A stretch of 64,000 bases of DNA from Neomegalonema sp. (GTDB lineage: Bacteria > Pseudomonadota > Alphaproteobacteria > Rhodobacterales > Rhodobacteraceae): NCBI RefSeq assembly GCF_028688855.1, contig NZ_JAQTXI010000002.1, positions 124,001-188,000 of the forward strand, given 5' to 3'. The notes beneath the pieces were generated by a model that did no database searches, was not told the origin of the DNA, and saw nothing but the letters and a program-made list of their open reading frames with translations. Within the stretch, counting starts at the first letter, position 1; the number at the start of each line of letters is the position of its first letter. A program made the position numbers and the translations under genes. Positions 52,589 through 61,652 of this stretch are shown piece after piece.

Positions 52589-53514
52589 GCCTGGAACTCC
52601 TCGACGAGGCGGCGCTCGCCCAGCAGGAAGGCGTCGGCGACAAGCTCCAGGGGCGTCAGATCCACATCCGACTCCCCCGCCGCGATCAGCTCGGCGAAAC
52701 GGGCGTAAAGGCGGCGGTATTCCTCATCGGCGGCGGCGATCTTCTCGACGCCCCCCACGAAAAGACGGGCGCCGCCCTCACGGAGGAGAATCTCCGGGCC
52801 GTCGCGCTCGACGCGGATGTCCCAGGTCTGCGGCCCGGTCTGGCGCCAGTCGAACTCCGCCTCGACCGGCGCGCCGGAGGCCGTAGCCATAGAGACCCGC
52901 GCGGCGATGGGCGCCTGCTTGTTGGCGGGCACCTCCAGCAGCGCCGCCCGCATATGGACCGGCTGCGGCAGGATGCGGGTCAGCACCGAAAGCGCGTTGA
53001 TCCCCGGATCAAAGACGCCGAGGCCGCCCGGACTCCAGATCCATTCCTGACCCGGATGCCAATGGCGCACATCCTCCTTCCAGGTGATCTCCACGCGCCG
53101 GATCTCGGCGCCGGAGAGCAGATCCCGCGCCGCCTCCACCGCCGCCGCCGCGCGGGAATGCCAGGAGGCGAAGAGCGTCAGGCCCTTCGCCGCCGCCAGA
53201 GCCGCCAGACTCCGCACTTCGCCGAGGCTGGCGCCGGGAGGCTTCTCCAGCATGACGTGGCGCCCGGCCTGAAGCGCCGTCCATGCCTGTTCGAAACGTC
53301 CCTGGGGCGGGGTGCAGAGCGAAACCGCCCGGATCTCGGGATGGGCCGCCAGCATGGCGTCGAGGTCGCGATGGCTCGGCGTCCCTTCGAGCGCGGCGTT
53401 GCGGCTGGCCACGGCGGCCAGCCTCAGGGAGGGCGTCGCGGCCAGAGAAGGGACATGCTGGTTGCGCGCGATCACGCCGAGGCCCACGAGCCCGAGCGCA
53501 AGAGGATCGGTCAT
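52585..53514 (-). CDS. Gfo/Idh/MocA dehydrogenase, probably D-galactose 1-dehydrogenase
   Basis: 309 residues. Rossmann start LGLVGLGVIARNQHVPSL; VMLEKPPGASL carries the conserved E-K-P; the C-terminal domain has EEYRRLYARFAEL. Length and family match NAD(P)-dependent D-galactose or L-arabinose 1-dehydrogenases. Placed between mutarotase and SMP-30 lactonase with four-base overlaps on both sides, it should make the aldonolactone. Galactose versus arabinose cannot be settled from sequence; the KDPGal aldolase and kinase favour galactose. Confidence 0.82.
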   Translation of the reverse strand: MTDPLALGLVGLGVIARNQHVPSLAATPSLRLAAVASRNAALEGTPSHRDLDAMLAAHPEIRAVSLCTPPQGRFEQAWTALQAGRHVMLEKPPGASLGEVRSLAALAAAKGLTLFASWHSRAAAAVEAARDLLSGAEIRRVEITWKEDVRHWHPGQEWIWSPGGLGVFDPGINALSVLTRILPQPVHMRAALLEVPANKQAPIAARVSMATASGAPVEAEFDWRQTGPQTWDIRVERDGPEILLREGGARLFVGGVEKIAAADEEYRRLYARFAELIAAGESDVDLTPLELVADAFLLGERRLVEEFQA

Positions 53515-54395
53515 CGGGGATCTCCGCAAAGGTCGAGGCGAAAGGCGGGCTCGGGCTTGCCGGGGGCGGAATCCTCCGCCGCGAAGAGCGCGCCCGACAA
53601 AGGCGCCTCCGCAAGCTGAGCGGGCGACAGCCCTTGCGTCGCCGAGGAGCAGAACAGCGTCCGATAATCCGGCCCGCCGGAGGCCGGACAGGTCGTGTGA
53701 AGCGCCGGGAAGCTCAGGCGCGCGCCGATCTCGCCTTGCGGCGAGACCGCGACCACCGCCCCAGCGCCCCAGAGCGCCACGCGCAGGGAGCCGTCGGCCA
53801 TGGTCACGGCGCCGTCCGGCCAGAGGCCATGACGCGCGAAATCCACGAAGAGCTCCGGCTCCGCGGCGGGCCAGCCCTGGGCGTCCAGCGCCACGCGGAA
53901 GAGCAAACCTCGCTCCGTATCGGCGAAATAGCCCAGAAGCCGATCCGGCGCGAAACAGATCGCGTTCGGAATCGAGAGATTGGAGAAAAGCCGCCGCAAT
54001 TCTCCCGCGAAATGGCGGTAGAGCGCGCCCTCGCCCGGCTCGGCGGATTTGCCCATGGTCCCGATCCAGAAGCCGCCCCAGGGGTCGGCCCGCCCGTCGT
54101 TGGAGCGGGTGGCGGGATTCTCCGCCTCCAGATCGGCCAGACGCCGGACGAAGCTTCCGGACTCCAGATCGAAGACCGAAAGCCCCGTCTCCGAAGCGAT
54201 CAGCAGCCGCGCGCGGTCGATCCAGGCGGCGGCGGAGCACATCTCCGGCAAGGCGACCTCGCGGGTCGCGCCGCTCTCCGGCGACCGCGAGAGCAGACGC
54301 CGACCGGTCACGTCGAACCAGAAGAGCTCGCGCCGCTCGGGATGCCAGAGCGTCCCTTCGCCCAAGGCGCAGATACGGGAATCGAAGAGGGTCAC
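53511..54395 (-). CDS. SMP-30/gluconolactonase family lactonase
   Basis: 294 residues. Beta-propeller landmarks: LGEGTLWHPERRELFWFDV (metal-binding Glu), SNDGRADPWGGFWIGTMG (Asn/Asp), SIPNAICFAPD and PDGAVTMADG. It hydrolyses sugar lactones in the cytoplasm. The start is GTG and overlaps the aldolase stop (GTGA). It follows the dehydrogenase step in the pathway order. Confidence 0.9.
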   Translation of the reverse strand: MTLFDSRICALGEGTLWHPERRELFWFDVTGRRLLSRSPESGATREVALPEMCSAAAWIDRARLLIASETGLSVFDLESGSFVRRLADLEAENPATRSNDGRADPWGGFWIGTMGKSAEPGEGALYRHFAGELRRLFSNLSIPNAICFAPDRLLGYFADTERGLLFRVALDAQGWPAAEPELFVDFARHGLWPDGAVTMADGSLRVALWGAGAVVAVSPQGEIGARLSFPALHTTCPASGGPDYRTLFCSSATQGLSPAQLAEAPLSGALFAAEDSAPGKPEPAFRLDLCGDPR

Positions 54396-55012
54396 GCCAG
54401 AGCCTCCTTCGCCGCGTCATGAGCCGCGACCAGACGCGCCGCCCGCTCCGCGACCTCGGCGACCGAAAAGCCCGGCTGATAAAGCGCCGTCCCGATGCCG
54501 AAGCCGTCCGCGCCCGCCCTGAGCCAGAGCCCGAAATTCTCCGGACCCGCCCCGCCCACCGCGTAGACCTGAGTCCCCGGCGGCAGGACCGCCCGCAGAG
54601 CCTTCAGACCCTCCGGCCCAGCCATGAAGCCGGGAAAGAGCTTCAGTCCCGTCGCGCCTGCCTTCAGCGCGGCGAAGGCCTCGGTGGGGGTGAAGACTCC
54701 CGGCCATGAGGCCAGCCCCAGAGCCCGCGTCGCGGCGATCACCTCCGGGTCGCAATTGGGCGAGACGACCAGACGTCCGCCCGCCGCCGCGACCCGCCCG
54801 ACCTCGTCGGTCGTCAGGACCGTGCCCGCGCCCACCACGATCTCCGGATCTCCCGCGAAGGCCTGCGCCATGCGCGCGATGGAGTCGAAAGGCTGCGGAG
54901 AATTCAGCGGAACCTCCATCACGGAGATCCCCGCCCGCACCAGAGCCTCCGCGCAGGGGACGGCCTCCTCGGGGCGCAGACCGCGCAGAATGGCGATGAT
55001 CTTCCGGCTCAC
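54392..55012 (-). CDS. dgoA: 2-dehydro-3-deoxy-6-phosphogalactonate aldolase
   Basis: 206 residues of the KDPG/KDPGal aldolase family. IIAILRGLRPEEAV holds the catalytic Glu region, ISVMEVPLNSPQPFDSI favours the galactonate-type enzyme, and the Schiff-base lysine is in GATGLKLFPG. It splits KDPGal to pyruvate and glyceraldehyde 3-phosphate. The start is GTG, overlapping the kinase stop by four bases. Confidence 0.92.
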   Translation of the reverse strand: MSRKIIAILRGLRPEEAVPCAEALVRAGISVMEVPLNSPQPFDSIARMAQAFAGDPEIVVGAGTVLTTDEVGRVAAAGGRLVVSPNCDPEVIAATRALGLASWPGVFTPTEAFAALKAGATGLKLFPGFMAGPEGLKALRAVLPPGTQVYAVGGAGPENFGLWLRAGADGFGIGTALYQPGFSVAEVAERAARLVAAHDAAKEALA

Positions 55013-55899
55013 AGGCCTCTCCCTTCATGGATCAGGGCGAGGCCGCGCCGCGCCAGTTCCGCGCCGTCGCAGGCGCGCGCCGGAATCCCGAGCAGATCCA
55101 GCGCCGCCAGATAGGCCCGCGCCAGGCCTCCCGCGCCGATCACCACGCAATCTCCGCCCGGATCGAACCCGGTCAGCTCCGCGCCGATCAGCATCCCCGA
55201 CAATCTCGACCGAGCCGCCTGCGCAGGCAAGCCCTCCAGCAGGCCCTCGGCCCGCAAGGCGAAGAGGCCGCGCAGCGCGCCTCCTCCGGCGCCGATCCTC
55301 ACGCCTGCGGCGAAGGCGGCGGGATCCTCGCCCCCGACCCCCTGGAGCGAATGGCGCAGGACCGAGCTTTGCGACAGCAAGGCGAAAAGCTCGCCCGTCA
55401 TCCAGGTGGAGAAGCTCAGGACCCGCCCCCCCGCGATCCGCGCCTGTTTGGAATGAGTGCCGGGGAGGATCAGGGCGCCCGCGAATCCGGGATCTCCCGC
55501 GAGGAAGCCTGCGATCTGGGTTTCCTCGCCGCGCATGACGTCGGCGGGAGAAGCCTGGCTGAGCCCCGGCAGAATCCGCAGCGAAAGGCGGGGGTCTTGC
55601 GTCGGCGCGAGGATGGTCTCGCCCGGCGCGGCGGGCGCGCAGGGAACGACGCGGTAAGGCGCCTCGATCCAGCCGTGGCGCGCCCCGACCATCCCGCAGG
55701 CCAGCACGGGCGTGACGCGCCCTTCGCTCAGCCATGGTCCGATGGCCCGCAGGAGCGCCGGTTCGAAATCCTCGCGCGCCAGACCGGAGGCGCCTTCGCC
55801 CGAAGCGGCCTCCGCGACAGGCTCTCCGCCGCGCATCGCGAAGGCGCGCAGATTCGAGGAGCCCCAGTCCACCGCGATCCAGTCTGGCGAAACGTTCAT
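55009..55899 (-). CDS. dgoK: 2-dehydro-3-deoxygalactonokinase
   Basis: 296 residues. WIAVDWGSSNLRAFAM is the phosphate-binding start, followed by LACGMVGARHGW, LILPGTHSKQARI and FSTWMTGELFALL, all DgoK landmarks. It phosphorylates 2-keto-3-deoxygalactonate. It is coupled to dgoA downstream and separated from the dehydratase upstream by a strong hairpin. Confidence 0.92.
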   Translation of the reverse strand: MNVSPDWIAVDWGSSNLRAFAMRGGEPVAEAASGEGASGLAREDFEPALLRAIGPWLSEGRVTPVLACGMVGARHGWIEAPYRVVPCAPAAPGETILAPTQDPRLSLRILPGLSQASPADVMRGEETQIAGFLAGDPGFAGALILPGTHSKQARIAGGRVLSFSTWMTGELFALLSQSSVLRHSLQGVGGEDPAAFAAGVRIGAGGGALRGLFALRAEGLLEGLPAQAARSRLSGMLIGAELTGFDPGGDCVVIGAGGLARAYLAALDLLGIPARACDGAELARRGLALIHEGRGL

Positions 55900-55923
55900 G
55901 ACGACCTCCCGGCTCCTTCTGCT

Positions 55924-55967
55924 TTCGGCGCGCCCCGCCTGAGGGGGAGGATGCGGGGCGCGCCGAA
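55924..55967 (-). terminator. 15-bp hairpin between dehydratase and dgoK
   Basis: TTCGGCGCGCCCCGC and GCGGGGCGCGCCGAA arms are perfect, with a 14-base loop, six bases after the dehydratase stop. There is no T run; inside an operon it may lower expression of the later genes. Confidence 0.6.
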
Positions 55968-55972
55968 GCTCC

Positions 55973-57724
55973 TCAATGGCTGTCCTTGCCCACGGCGTTT
56001 CCGCGGCGGCCCTTGAGGAAATCGAGGTCGGCGCCGGTGTCGGCGCCCTGGACATGGGTCTGATGCAGCCAGGCGTAGCCGCTTTCGGCCTGATCGTGAT
56101 GCGGAAGCCAGGCCTCCAGCCGCGCGGCCAGCTCCGCTTCGGAGACGTCCAGATGCAGGCGACGGTTCGGCACGTCGAGTTCGATCATGTCGCCGTTCCT
56201 CACCACCGCCAGAGGTCCGCCCGCCGCCGCCTCCGGCGAGACATGCAGCACGACTGTTCCGTAGGCCGTGCCGGACATGCGGGCGTCGGAGATGCGCACC
56301 ATGTCGGTGATTCCCCTCTTCAGCAGTTTGGGCGGCAGGCCCATGTTGCCGACCTCGGCCATGCCCGGATAGCCCTTCGGCCCGCAATTCTTCATGACCA
56401 TCACGCAGGTCTCGTCGATGTCGAGATCCGGATCCTCGATCTTCGCCTTGTAGTCGTCGATGTCCTCGAAGACCACGGCGCGCCCGCGATGGACCATCAG
56501 ATGCGGCGAGGCCGCCGAAGGCTTCAGCACCGCCCCATTGGGCGCGAGATTGCCCTTCAGCACCGCGATGCCGCCCTGAGCGGTCAGGGGCTTGTCGGCG
56601 GGGAGGATCACCTCCTCGTTCCAGTTGCGGACGTCCCTGACCTCCTCCCAGATGGACTTCCCGGAGACGGTCAGGGCGTCCTTGTGCAGGAGCCCCGCCT
56701 CGCCGAGGCGCTTCAGCACCACCGGCAGGCCGCCCGCATAAAAGAACTCCTCCATCAGGTATTTGCCGGAGGGCATCAGGTTCACGATGGTGGAGACGCC
56801 GCGTCCGCAGCGGTCCCAGTCGTCCAGAGTCAGGTCGACCCCCACCCGCCCCGCCATGGCCAGAAGATGGATCACAGCATTGGTCGAGCCGCCGATGGCG
56901 CCGTTGGTCCGGATGGCGTTTTCGAAAGCCTCCTTCGTCATGACGTCGGAGGGCTTGAGGTCGTCCTTGACCATCTGCACGATCCGCCGCCCCGTCAGCT
57001 GCGCCATGACCCGGCGGCGGCTGTCGACGGCGGGAATGGCGGCGTTGCCCGACAAGGCCATGCCGAGCGACTCGGCCATGCTGGCCATGGTGCTGGCCGT
57101 GCCCATGGTGTTGCAGCTGCCCGTCGAGCGCGACATGGAGGCCTCGGCTTCGAGGAACTCCTCCTGGGTCATCTCTCCGGCCTTCACCGCCTCGGAGAAC
57201 TTCCAGAGATGCGTCCCCGAGCCCACCCGCTCGCCGCGGAAATAGCCGTTGAGCATCGGCCCGCCGGTCACCACGATGGAGGGCACGTCGCAGCTCGCCG
57301 CCGCCATGAGCAGGCTCGGCGTGGTCTTGTCGCAACCGACCATCAGCACGCATCCGTCGATGGGCTGGGCGCGGATCGTCTCCTCGACCGCCAGAGCCGC
57401 CAGATTGCGATACATCATCGCCGTGGGCCGGAAGGTGTTCTCGGAGGCCGAGAAGACCGGAACCTCGACCGGGAAGCCGCCCGCCTCCCAGACGCCCGCC
57501 TTCACCTTCTCGGCGAGCTCGCGCAGATGGCCGTTGCAGGGCGCCAGATCCGACCAGGTGTTGAGGATCCCGACGACCGGGCGTCCGTCGAAGAGGTCAT
57601 GAGGCCAGCCCTGGTTCTTCAGCCAGCCGCGATGATAGATCGTGTCGCGGGAGTTCCCGCCATACCAGTGCTGAGACCTGAGCTTGCGCGGCCATGGGGC
57701 CGGAACGAACGGGCTGGCGGACAT
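55973..57724 (-). CDS. IlvD/Edd-family aldonate dehydratase (galactonate/arabonate type)
   Basis: 583 residues. Iron-sulfur cysteines are in WSDLAPCN, VGCDKTTP and STGSCNTMGT, and the C-terminal MSGTAYGTVVLHVSPE is a family landmark. It is of the sugar-acid dehydratase subgroup (AraC-like) rather than biosynthetic IlvD, judged by size and GNSRDTIYHRGW near the start. It converts galactonate (or arabonate) to the 2-keto-3-deoxy acid for DgoK. 16 bases separate it from gguC. Confidence 0.9.
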   Translation of the reverse strand: MSASPFVPAPWPRKLRSQHWYGGNSRDTIYHRGWLKNQGWPHDLFDGRPVVGILNTWSDLAPCNGHLRELAEKVKAGVWEAGGFPVEVPVFSASENTFRPTAMMYRNLAALAVEETIRAQPIDGCVLMVGCDKTTPSLLMAAASCDVPSIVVTGGPMLNGYFRGERVGSGTHLWKFSEAVKAGEMTQEEFLEAEASMSRSTGSCNTMGTASTMASMAESLGMALSGNAAIPAVDSRRRVMAQLTGRRIVQMVKDDLKPSDVMTKEAFENAIRTNGAIGGSTNAVIHLLAMAGRVGVDLTLDDWDRCGRGVSTIVNLMPSGKYLMEEFFYAGGLPVVLKRLGEAGLLHKDALTVSGKSIWEEVRDVRNWNEEVILPADKPLTAQGGIAVLKGNLAPNGAVLKPSAASPHLMVHRGRAVVFEDIDDYKAKIEDPDLDIDETCVMVMKNCGPKGYPGMAEVGNMGLPPKLLKRGITDMVRISDARMSGTAYGTVVLHVSPEAAAGGPLAVVRNGDMIELDVPNRRLHLDVSEAELAARLEAWLPHHDQAESGYAWLHQTHVQGADTGADLDFLKGRRGNAVGKDSH

Positions 57725-57740
57725 GGGTCGTCTCCTGGGA

Positions 57741-58706
57741 TCACAAGACGCGCGCGGCGACGAAGCCCGCCTCGGGCGCCGTCCGCAGAGGATTGCGCAG
57801 AGGCAGGCCGAAAGCCGGAGAAGAGATCTCGAAGACGTCGCCCGCCCGCGGCGCGATCCCGGCGGCGAAGCTCAGCGTGGCCGTGCCGAACATGTGCACG
57901 TGCAGATCTCCCGGACGCCGGAAGGGCGCATACTTGAAATGGTGATGTTCGAGATTGGCGATGCTGTGGGACATGTTGTCCTCGCCCGAAAGGAAAGGCT
58001 GATCGAAGACGACCGCGCCGTCGCGCAGGATGCGCGAACGCCCCTCGATGTGGCGCGGCAGATCCCCCACCAGCAGCTCAGGCCCGAAGGAGGCCGGACG
58101 CAGCTTCGAATGCGCGAGATAGAGGTAGTTGATCTTCTCGGTGACGTGGTCCGAGAATTCGTTCGCCAGAGAAAAGCCGATGCGATTGGGCGTCCCGTCG
58201 GGACCGATGAGGTAGAAGCCCGCGATCTCCGGCTCTTCGCCGCCGTCCAGGGCGAAGCCCGGCGAGGTCAGCGGATCTCCCGAGGCCACGGCCTCCGAGC
58301 CCGGACCCTTGTAGAACCATTCCGGCTGGACGCCGACGCCGCCCGCTCCCGGCTTGCCGCCCTCGACGCCCATGCGGAACATCTTCATCGAATCGGTGAG
58401 CTGGGCCTCCGGCCTGGCGTGCATGGAGTCCCGCGTCGCGGCGGAGCCCAGATGCGTCAGGCCCGTGCCGCAGAGATGCATGCGCGCAGGCTCGGGATGA
58501 CGCGCCGGAACGTCGAGCTTGTTCTCCGCCGCCAGAGCCGCGAGGTCCACCCGCTCGCCGCCCTCGGGCAGCAGATCCGCGAGCCGCGCCCCCGCCGCCA
58601 CGGCGAGTCCGGCGAGTTCGTAGACGCTCTTCAGACCGGGCAGAAGCCGCGCCTCCTCGCCGAGGCGACAGATCACGCCTCCGGATTTCAACTGGCTCAG
58701 ATGCAT
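57741..58706 (-). CDS. gguC: GguC/AraD1-family protein (FAH superfamily)
   Basis: 321 residues. FAH-like C-terminal half: IGFSLANEFSDH, YLYLAHSKLRPASFGPELLV and ISSPAFGLPLRNPLR. The usual Glu/Asp metal residues are present (PEWFYKGPG; EEPEIAGFY). Proteins of this kind accompany ChvE-GguAB sugar transporters; some act late in arabinose degradation, but the reaction is not firmly known. It is four bases from the permease gene. Confidence 0.85.
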   Translation of the reverse strand: MHLSQLKSGGVICRLGEEARLLPGLKSVYELAGLAVAAGARLADLLPEGGERVDLAALAAENKLDVPARHPEPARMHLCGTGLTHLGSAATRDSMHARPEAQLTDSMKMFRMGVEGGKPGAGGVGVQPEWFYKGPGSEAVASGDPLTSPGFALDGGEEPEIAGFYLIGPDGTPNRIGFSLANEFSDHVTEKINYLYLAHSKLRPASFGPELLVGDLPRHIEGRSRILRDGAVVFDQPFLSGEDNMSHSIANLEHHHFKYAPFRRPGDLHVHMFGTATLSFAAGIAPRAGDVFEISSPAFGLPLRNPLRTAPEAGFVAARVL

Positions 58707-58710
58707 GTCT

Positions 58711-59937
58711 TCAGCCCTGCCTGCGCTTGTTGTAGACGTCGAAGATCACGGCGGCGAGCAGCACCAGCCCCTTGATCACCTGCTGATAGTCGATGCCGAT
58801 GCCCATGATCGACATGCCGTTGTTCATCACGCCCATGATGAAGGCGCCGATCACCGCCCCGACCACCTTGCCCGCGCCGCCCGCCATGGCGGCGCCGCCG
58901 ATGAACACCGCCGCGATCACGTCCAGCTCGATGCCGAAGCCCGCCTTGGGCGTGGCGGTGTTGAGCCGCGCCGCGAAGATCAGACCCGCCAGAGCCGCCA
59001 GAACCCCCATGTTGACGAAGGCCAGGAAGGTCAGGCGCTCGGTCCGGACGCCGGAGAGCTTCGCCGCCTTCTCGTTGCCGCCGAGCGCGTAGATCCGGCG
59101 TCCGATCACCGTGTTCTGGGTGACGAAGGCGTAGAGCAGCGTCAGCAGGGCCATGCTCACCAGCACGTTGGGAAAGCCCCGGAAGGTCGCCAGCTTGAAG
59201 GTCAGGAAGAGCAGCGCTCCAATCGCCACGACGTTGCGCAGCCAGAAGAAGCGCGCAGGCTCGCCCGCCACGCCATAGGCGGCGTCGCGCGCGCGGCGCC
59301 TCAGCCCGCTCCAGAGGATCGCCGCCGAGGCGAGGACTCCGACGCCCATGCAGAGCAGATTCAGATTGCGCTGCCCGAACAGGGCGCCGATGGGCTCGGT
59401 GACGCTCCGGGGAAAGAGATCCGGCACGAAGCCCGTCGAAAGCCGCTGGAACTCCGGCGGGAAGGGCCCCACTGACTGCCCCTCCAGCAGCCAGAGCGAG
59501 GCGCCGCGAAAGACCAGCATCCCCGCCAGGGTCACGATGAAGGACGGGATCTTCCAGTAGGCCACCCAGTAGCCCTGAGCCGCTCCGATGGCCGCCCCCA
59601 TCAGCAGCGAGGCGAGGATGGTCAGCCAGATCGGCGCGCCCATCTTCACGATCATCACCGCCGCGAAGGCGCCCACGAAGCCCATCACCGAGCCCACCGA
59701 CAGGTCGATGTTGCCGGAGACGATGACGATCAGCATCCCGAGCGCCATGATGATGATGTAGCTGTTCTGCAGGAACAGGTTCGTGATGTTCACCGGACGC
59801 ATCAGCGTGCCGGAGGTGACGATCTGGAAGAACGCCATGATCGCGATCAGGGCGAACAGCAGCCCGTATTCGCGCATGTGGGTCTTCAGATAGGCCCTGA
59901 GTTCGCCAGCTTTGGGCGCGGTCTCCGCGACGGCCAT
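58711..59937 (-). CDS. gguB: sugar ABC transporter permease GguB
   Basis: 408 residues with about ten membrane helices. Family landmarks: ALGMLIVIVSGNIDLSVGSV, VAYWKIPSFIVTLAGMLVFR and IYALGGNEKAAKLSGV. It is of the XylH/MmsB/GguB kind (CUT2), about 400 residues, longer than RbsC. Its ATG touches the stop of gguA (shared base). Confidence 0.92.
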   Translation of the reverse strand: MAVAETAPKAGELRAYLKTHMREYGLLFALIAIMAFFQIVTSGTLMRPVNITNLFLQNSYIIIMALGMLIVIVSGNIDLSVGSVMGFVGAFAAVMIVKMGAPIWLTILASLLMGAAIGAAQGYWVAYWKIPSFIVTLAGMLVFRGASLWLLEGQSVGPFPPEFQRLSTGFVPDLFPRSVTEPIGALFGQRNLNLLCMGVGVLASAAILWSGLRRRARDAAYGVAGEPARFFWLRNVVAIGALLFLTFKLATFRGFPNVLVSMALLTLLYAFVTQNTVIGRRIYALGGNEKAAKLSGVRTERLTFLAFVNMGVLAALAGLIFAARLNTATPKAGFGIELDVIAAVFIGGAAMAGGAGKVVGAVIGAFIMGVMNNGMSIMGIGIDYQQVIKGLVLLAAVIFDVYNKRRQG

Positions 59938-61475
59938 CAGGCGGCTCCCTGCTCTCGAGGTTGCGCGACGATGAGCGACATGATGCGCTCCTGACTGGCC
60001 TCGGCGGCGGTCAGCTCGCCCACGAAGGCCCCTTCGTTCATGACGTGGATGCGGTCGCACATGCCCAGAAGCTCGGGCATCTCCGAGGAGATCATCACCA
60101 CCGCCCGGCCCTGGGCCGCGAGCTGGTTGATGATCGTGTAGATCTCGTATTTCGCCCCAACGTCCACGCCCCGCGTCGGCTCGTCGAGGATCAGCACCTC
60201 GGGATCGGTGAAGAGCCACCTGGCCAGCACCACCTTCTGCTGATTCCCGCCGGAGAGGTTCCCCACCTTCTGCAGGACGCTCGGGGTGCGGGTGGCCATG
60301 GCCTTGCGATAGCCTTCCGACACGCGGGTCTCCTCGGCCTCGTTCAGCACGCCGCCCCTGGAGACGCCCGGAAGATTGGCGAGGGTGGTGTTGAAGCGCA
60401 GGCTCTCGTCGAGGATCAGGCCCAGATGCTTGCGGTCCTCGGTGACGTAGGCCAGGCCCGCCGCGATGGCCTTCGGCGCGCTGGAGAGATCCACGGGGCG
60501 TCCGCGCATCCGCGCCTCGCCCGAGACGTTCCGCCCCCAGCTGCGTCCGAAGAGCGACATGGCCAGCTCCGTCCGGCCCGAGCCCATCAGCCCCGCGATC
60601 CCCAGCACCTCGCCTGCCCGGACATGGAAGGAGACGTCGCGGATGACCCGGCGCTCGGCCTGCTCCGGATGCCAGACGCTCCAGCCCTCCACCTCGAAGA
60701 TCTTCTCGCCGGGATCGGAGACGCGCGCCGGATAGCGGTGCGACATGTCGCGGCCCACCATGTCGCGCACGATGCGGTCCTCGCTCAGGCCCTCGCGGGC
60801 GTCGATGCGCGAGACGGTCGCGCCGTCGCGGATGACGGTCACCGTGTCGGCGATCTGGCGCACCTCGTTGAGCTTGTGGCTGATGATGATGCAGGTGACG
60901 CCCTGAGCCTTCAGCTCCAGCATCAGGTCGAGCAGCTTGCGCGAGTCGGTCTCCTGAAGGGCGGCGGTCGGCTCGTCGAGGATCAGCAGGCGCACGTCCT
61001 TGGACAGCGCCTTGGCGATCTCGACCAGCTGCTGCTTGCCCACCCCCAGAGTCCCGACCAGAACCCCCGGCGCGTCGCGGAGCCCGACCTTGGCCAGAAG
61101 CTCTTCGGTGCGCCGCCAGGTCTCGTTCCAGTCGATCACGCCGCGCGCGGCCCGCTCGTTGCCGAGGAAGATGTTCTCGGCGATGGAGAGCTGCGGAATC
61201 AGCGCGAGCTCCTGGTGGATGATCACCACCCCGCGCGCCTCGCTCTCGGAGAGGTTCCGGAATTCGGCCAGAGCGCCGTCGTAATGGATCTCGCCCTTGT
61301 AGCTCCCCGCCGGATAGACGCCCGAAAGCACCTTCATCAGCGTGGATTTCCCGGCGCCGTTCTCGCCGCAGATGGCGTGGATCTCGCCTCTTTCAACGAC
61401 CAGATTCACCCGGTCCAGAGCCTTGACGCCCGGAAACTCCTTGGTGATGTCGCGCATTTCGAGCAAAGCGGTCAT
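59937..61475 (-). CDS. gguA: sugar ABC transporter ATPase GguA (two ATPase domains)
   Basis: 512 residues. Domain 1 (~1-250): CGENGAGKST, LGVGKQQLVEIAKAL, LLILDEPTAAL. Domain 2 (~260-512): degenerate Walker A GLMGSGRTEL, LSGGNQQKVVLARWL, VLILDEPTRGVDVG. This is the standard CUT2 arrangement in which only the first site is fully active. A 177-base gap rich in hairpins separates it from chvE. Confidence 0.93.
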   Translation of the reverse strand: MTALLEMRDITKEFPGVKALDRVNLVVERGEIHAICGENGAGKSTLMKVLSGVYPAGSYKGEIHYDGALAEFRNLSESEARGVVIIHQELALIPQLSIAENIFLGNERAARGVIDWNETWRRTEELLAKVGLRDAPGVLVGTLGVGKQQLVEIAKALSKDVRLLILDEPTAALQETDSRKLLDLMLELKAQGVTCIIISHKLNEVRQIADTVTVIRDGATVSRIDAREGLSEDRIVRDMVGRDMSHRYPARVSDPGEKIFEVEGWSVWHPEQAERRVIRDVSFHVRAGEVLGIAGLMGSGRTELAMSLFGRSWGRNVSGEARMRGRPVDLSSAPKAIAAGLAYVTEDRKHLGLILDESLRFNTTLANLPGVSRGGVLNEAEETRVSEGYRKAMATRTPSVLQKVGNLSGGNQQKVVLARWLFTDPEVLILDEPTRGVDVGAKYEIYTIINQLAAQGRAVVMISSEMPELLGMCDRIHVMNEGAFVGELTAAEASQERIMSLIVAQPREQGAA

Positions 61476-61595
61476 GGTCTCATCCTGCCGGAGGCTCCGG
61501 CGCGCTGGCGGCCCCGCCCGGAGGCGTGCGGCCCCGCTCCCCTCTCTGCGGAGAGGTCGAGGGCGCGCTTGCGCGGCTCGGCGCGGGAGGGCTGG

Positions 61596-61645
61596 CTCCG
61601 GACCCGCCGTCCGGAGGAGGAGGGCCGCCCGAAGGCCGGGCGGCC
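61596..61645 (-). terminator. two tandem hairpins after chvE
   Basis: CTCCGGAC-CCGCC-GTCCGGAG (61596-61616) and GGCCGCCCG-AAGGC-CGGGCGGCC (61623-61645), both perfect, directly after the chvE stop in transcription order. They probably keep binding-protein mRNA abundant while limiting read-through to gguA. Confidence 0.6.
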
Positions 61646-61652
61646 GGGCCGA

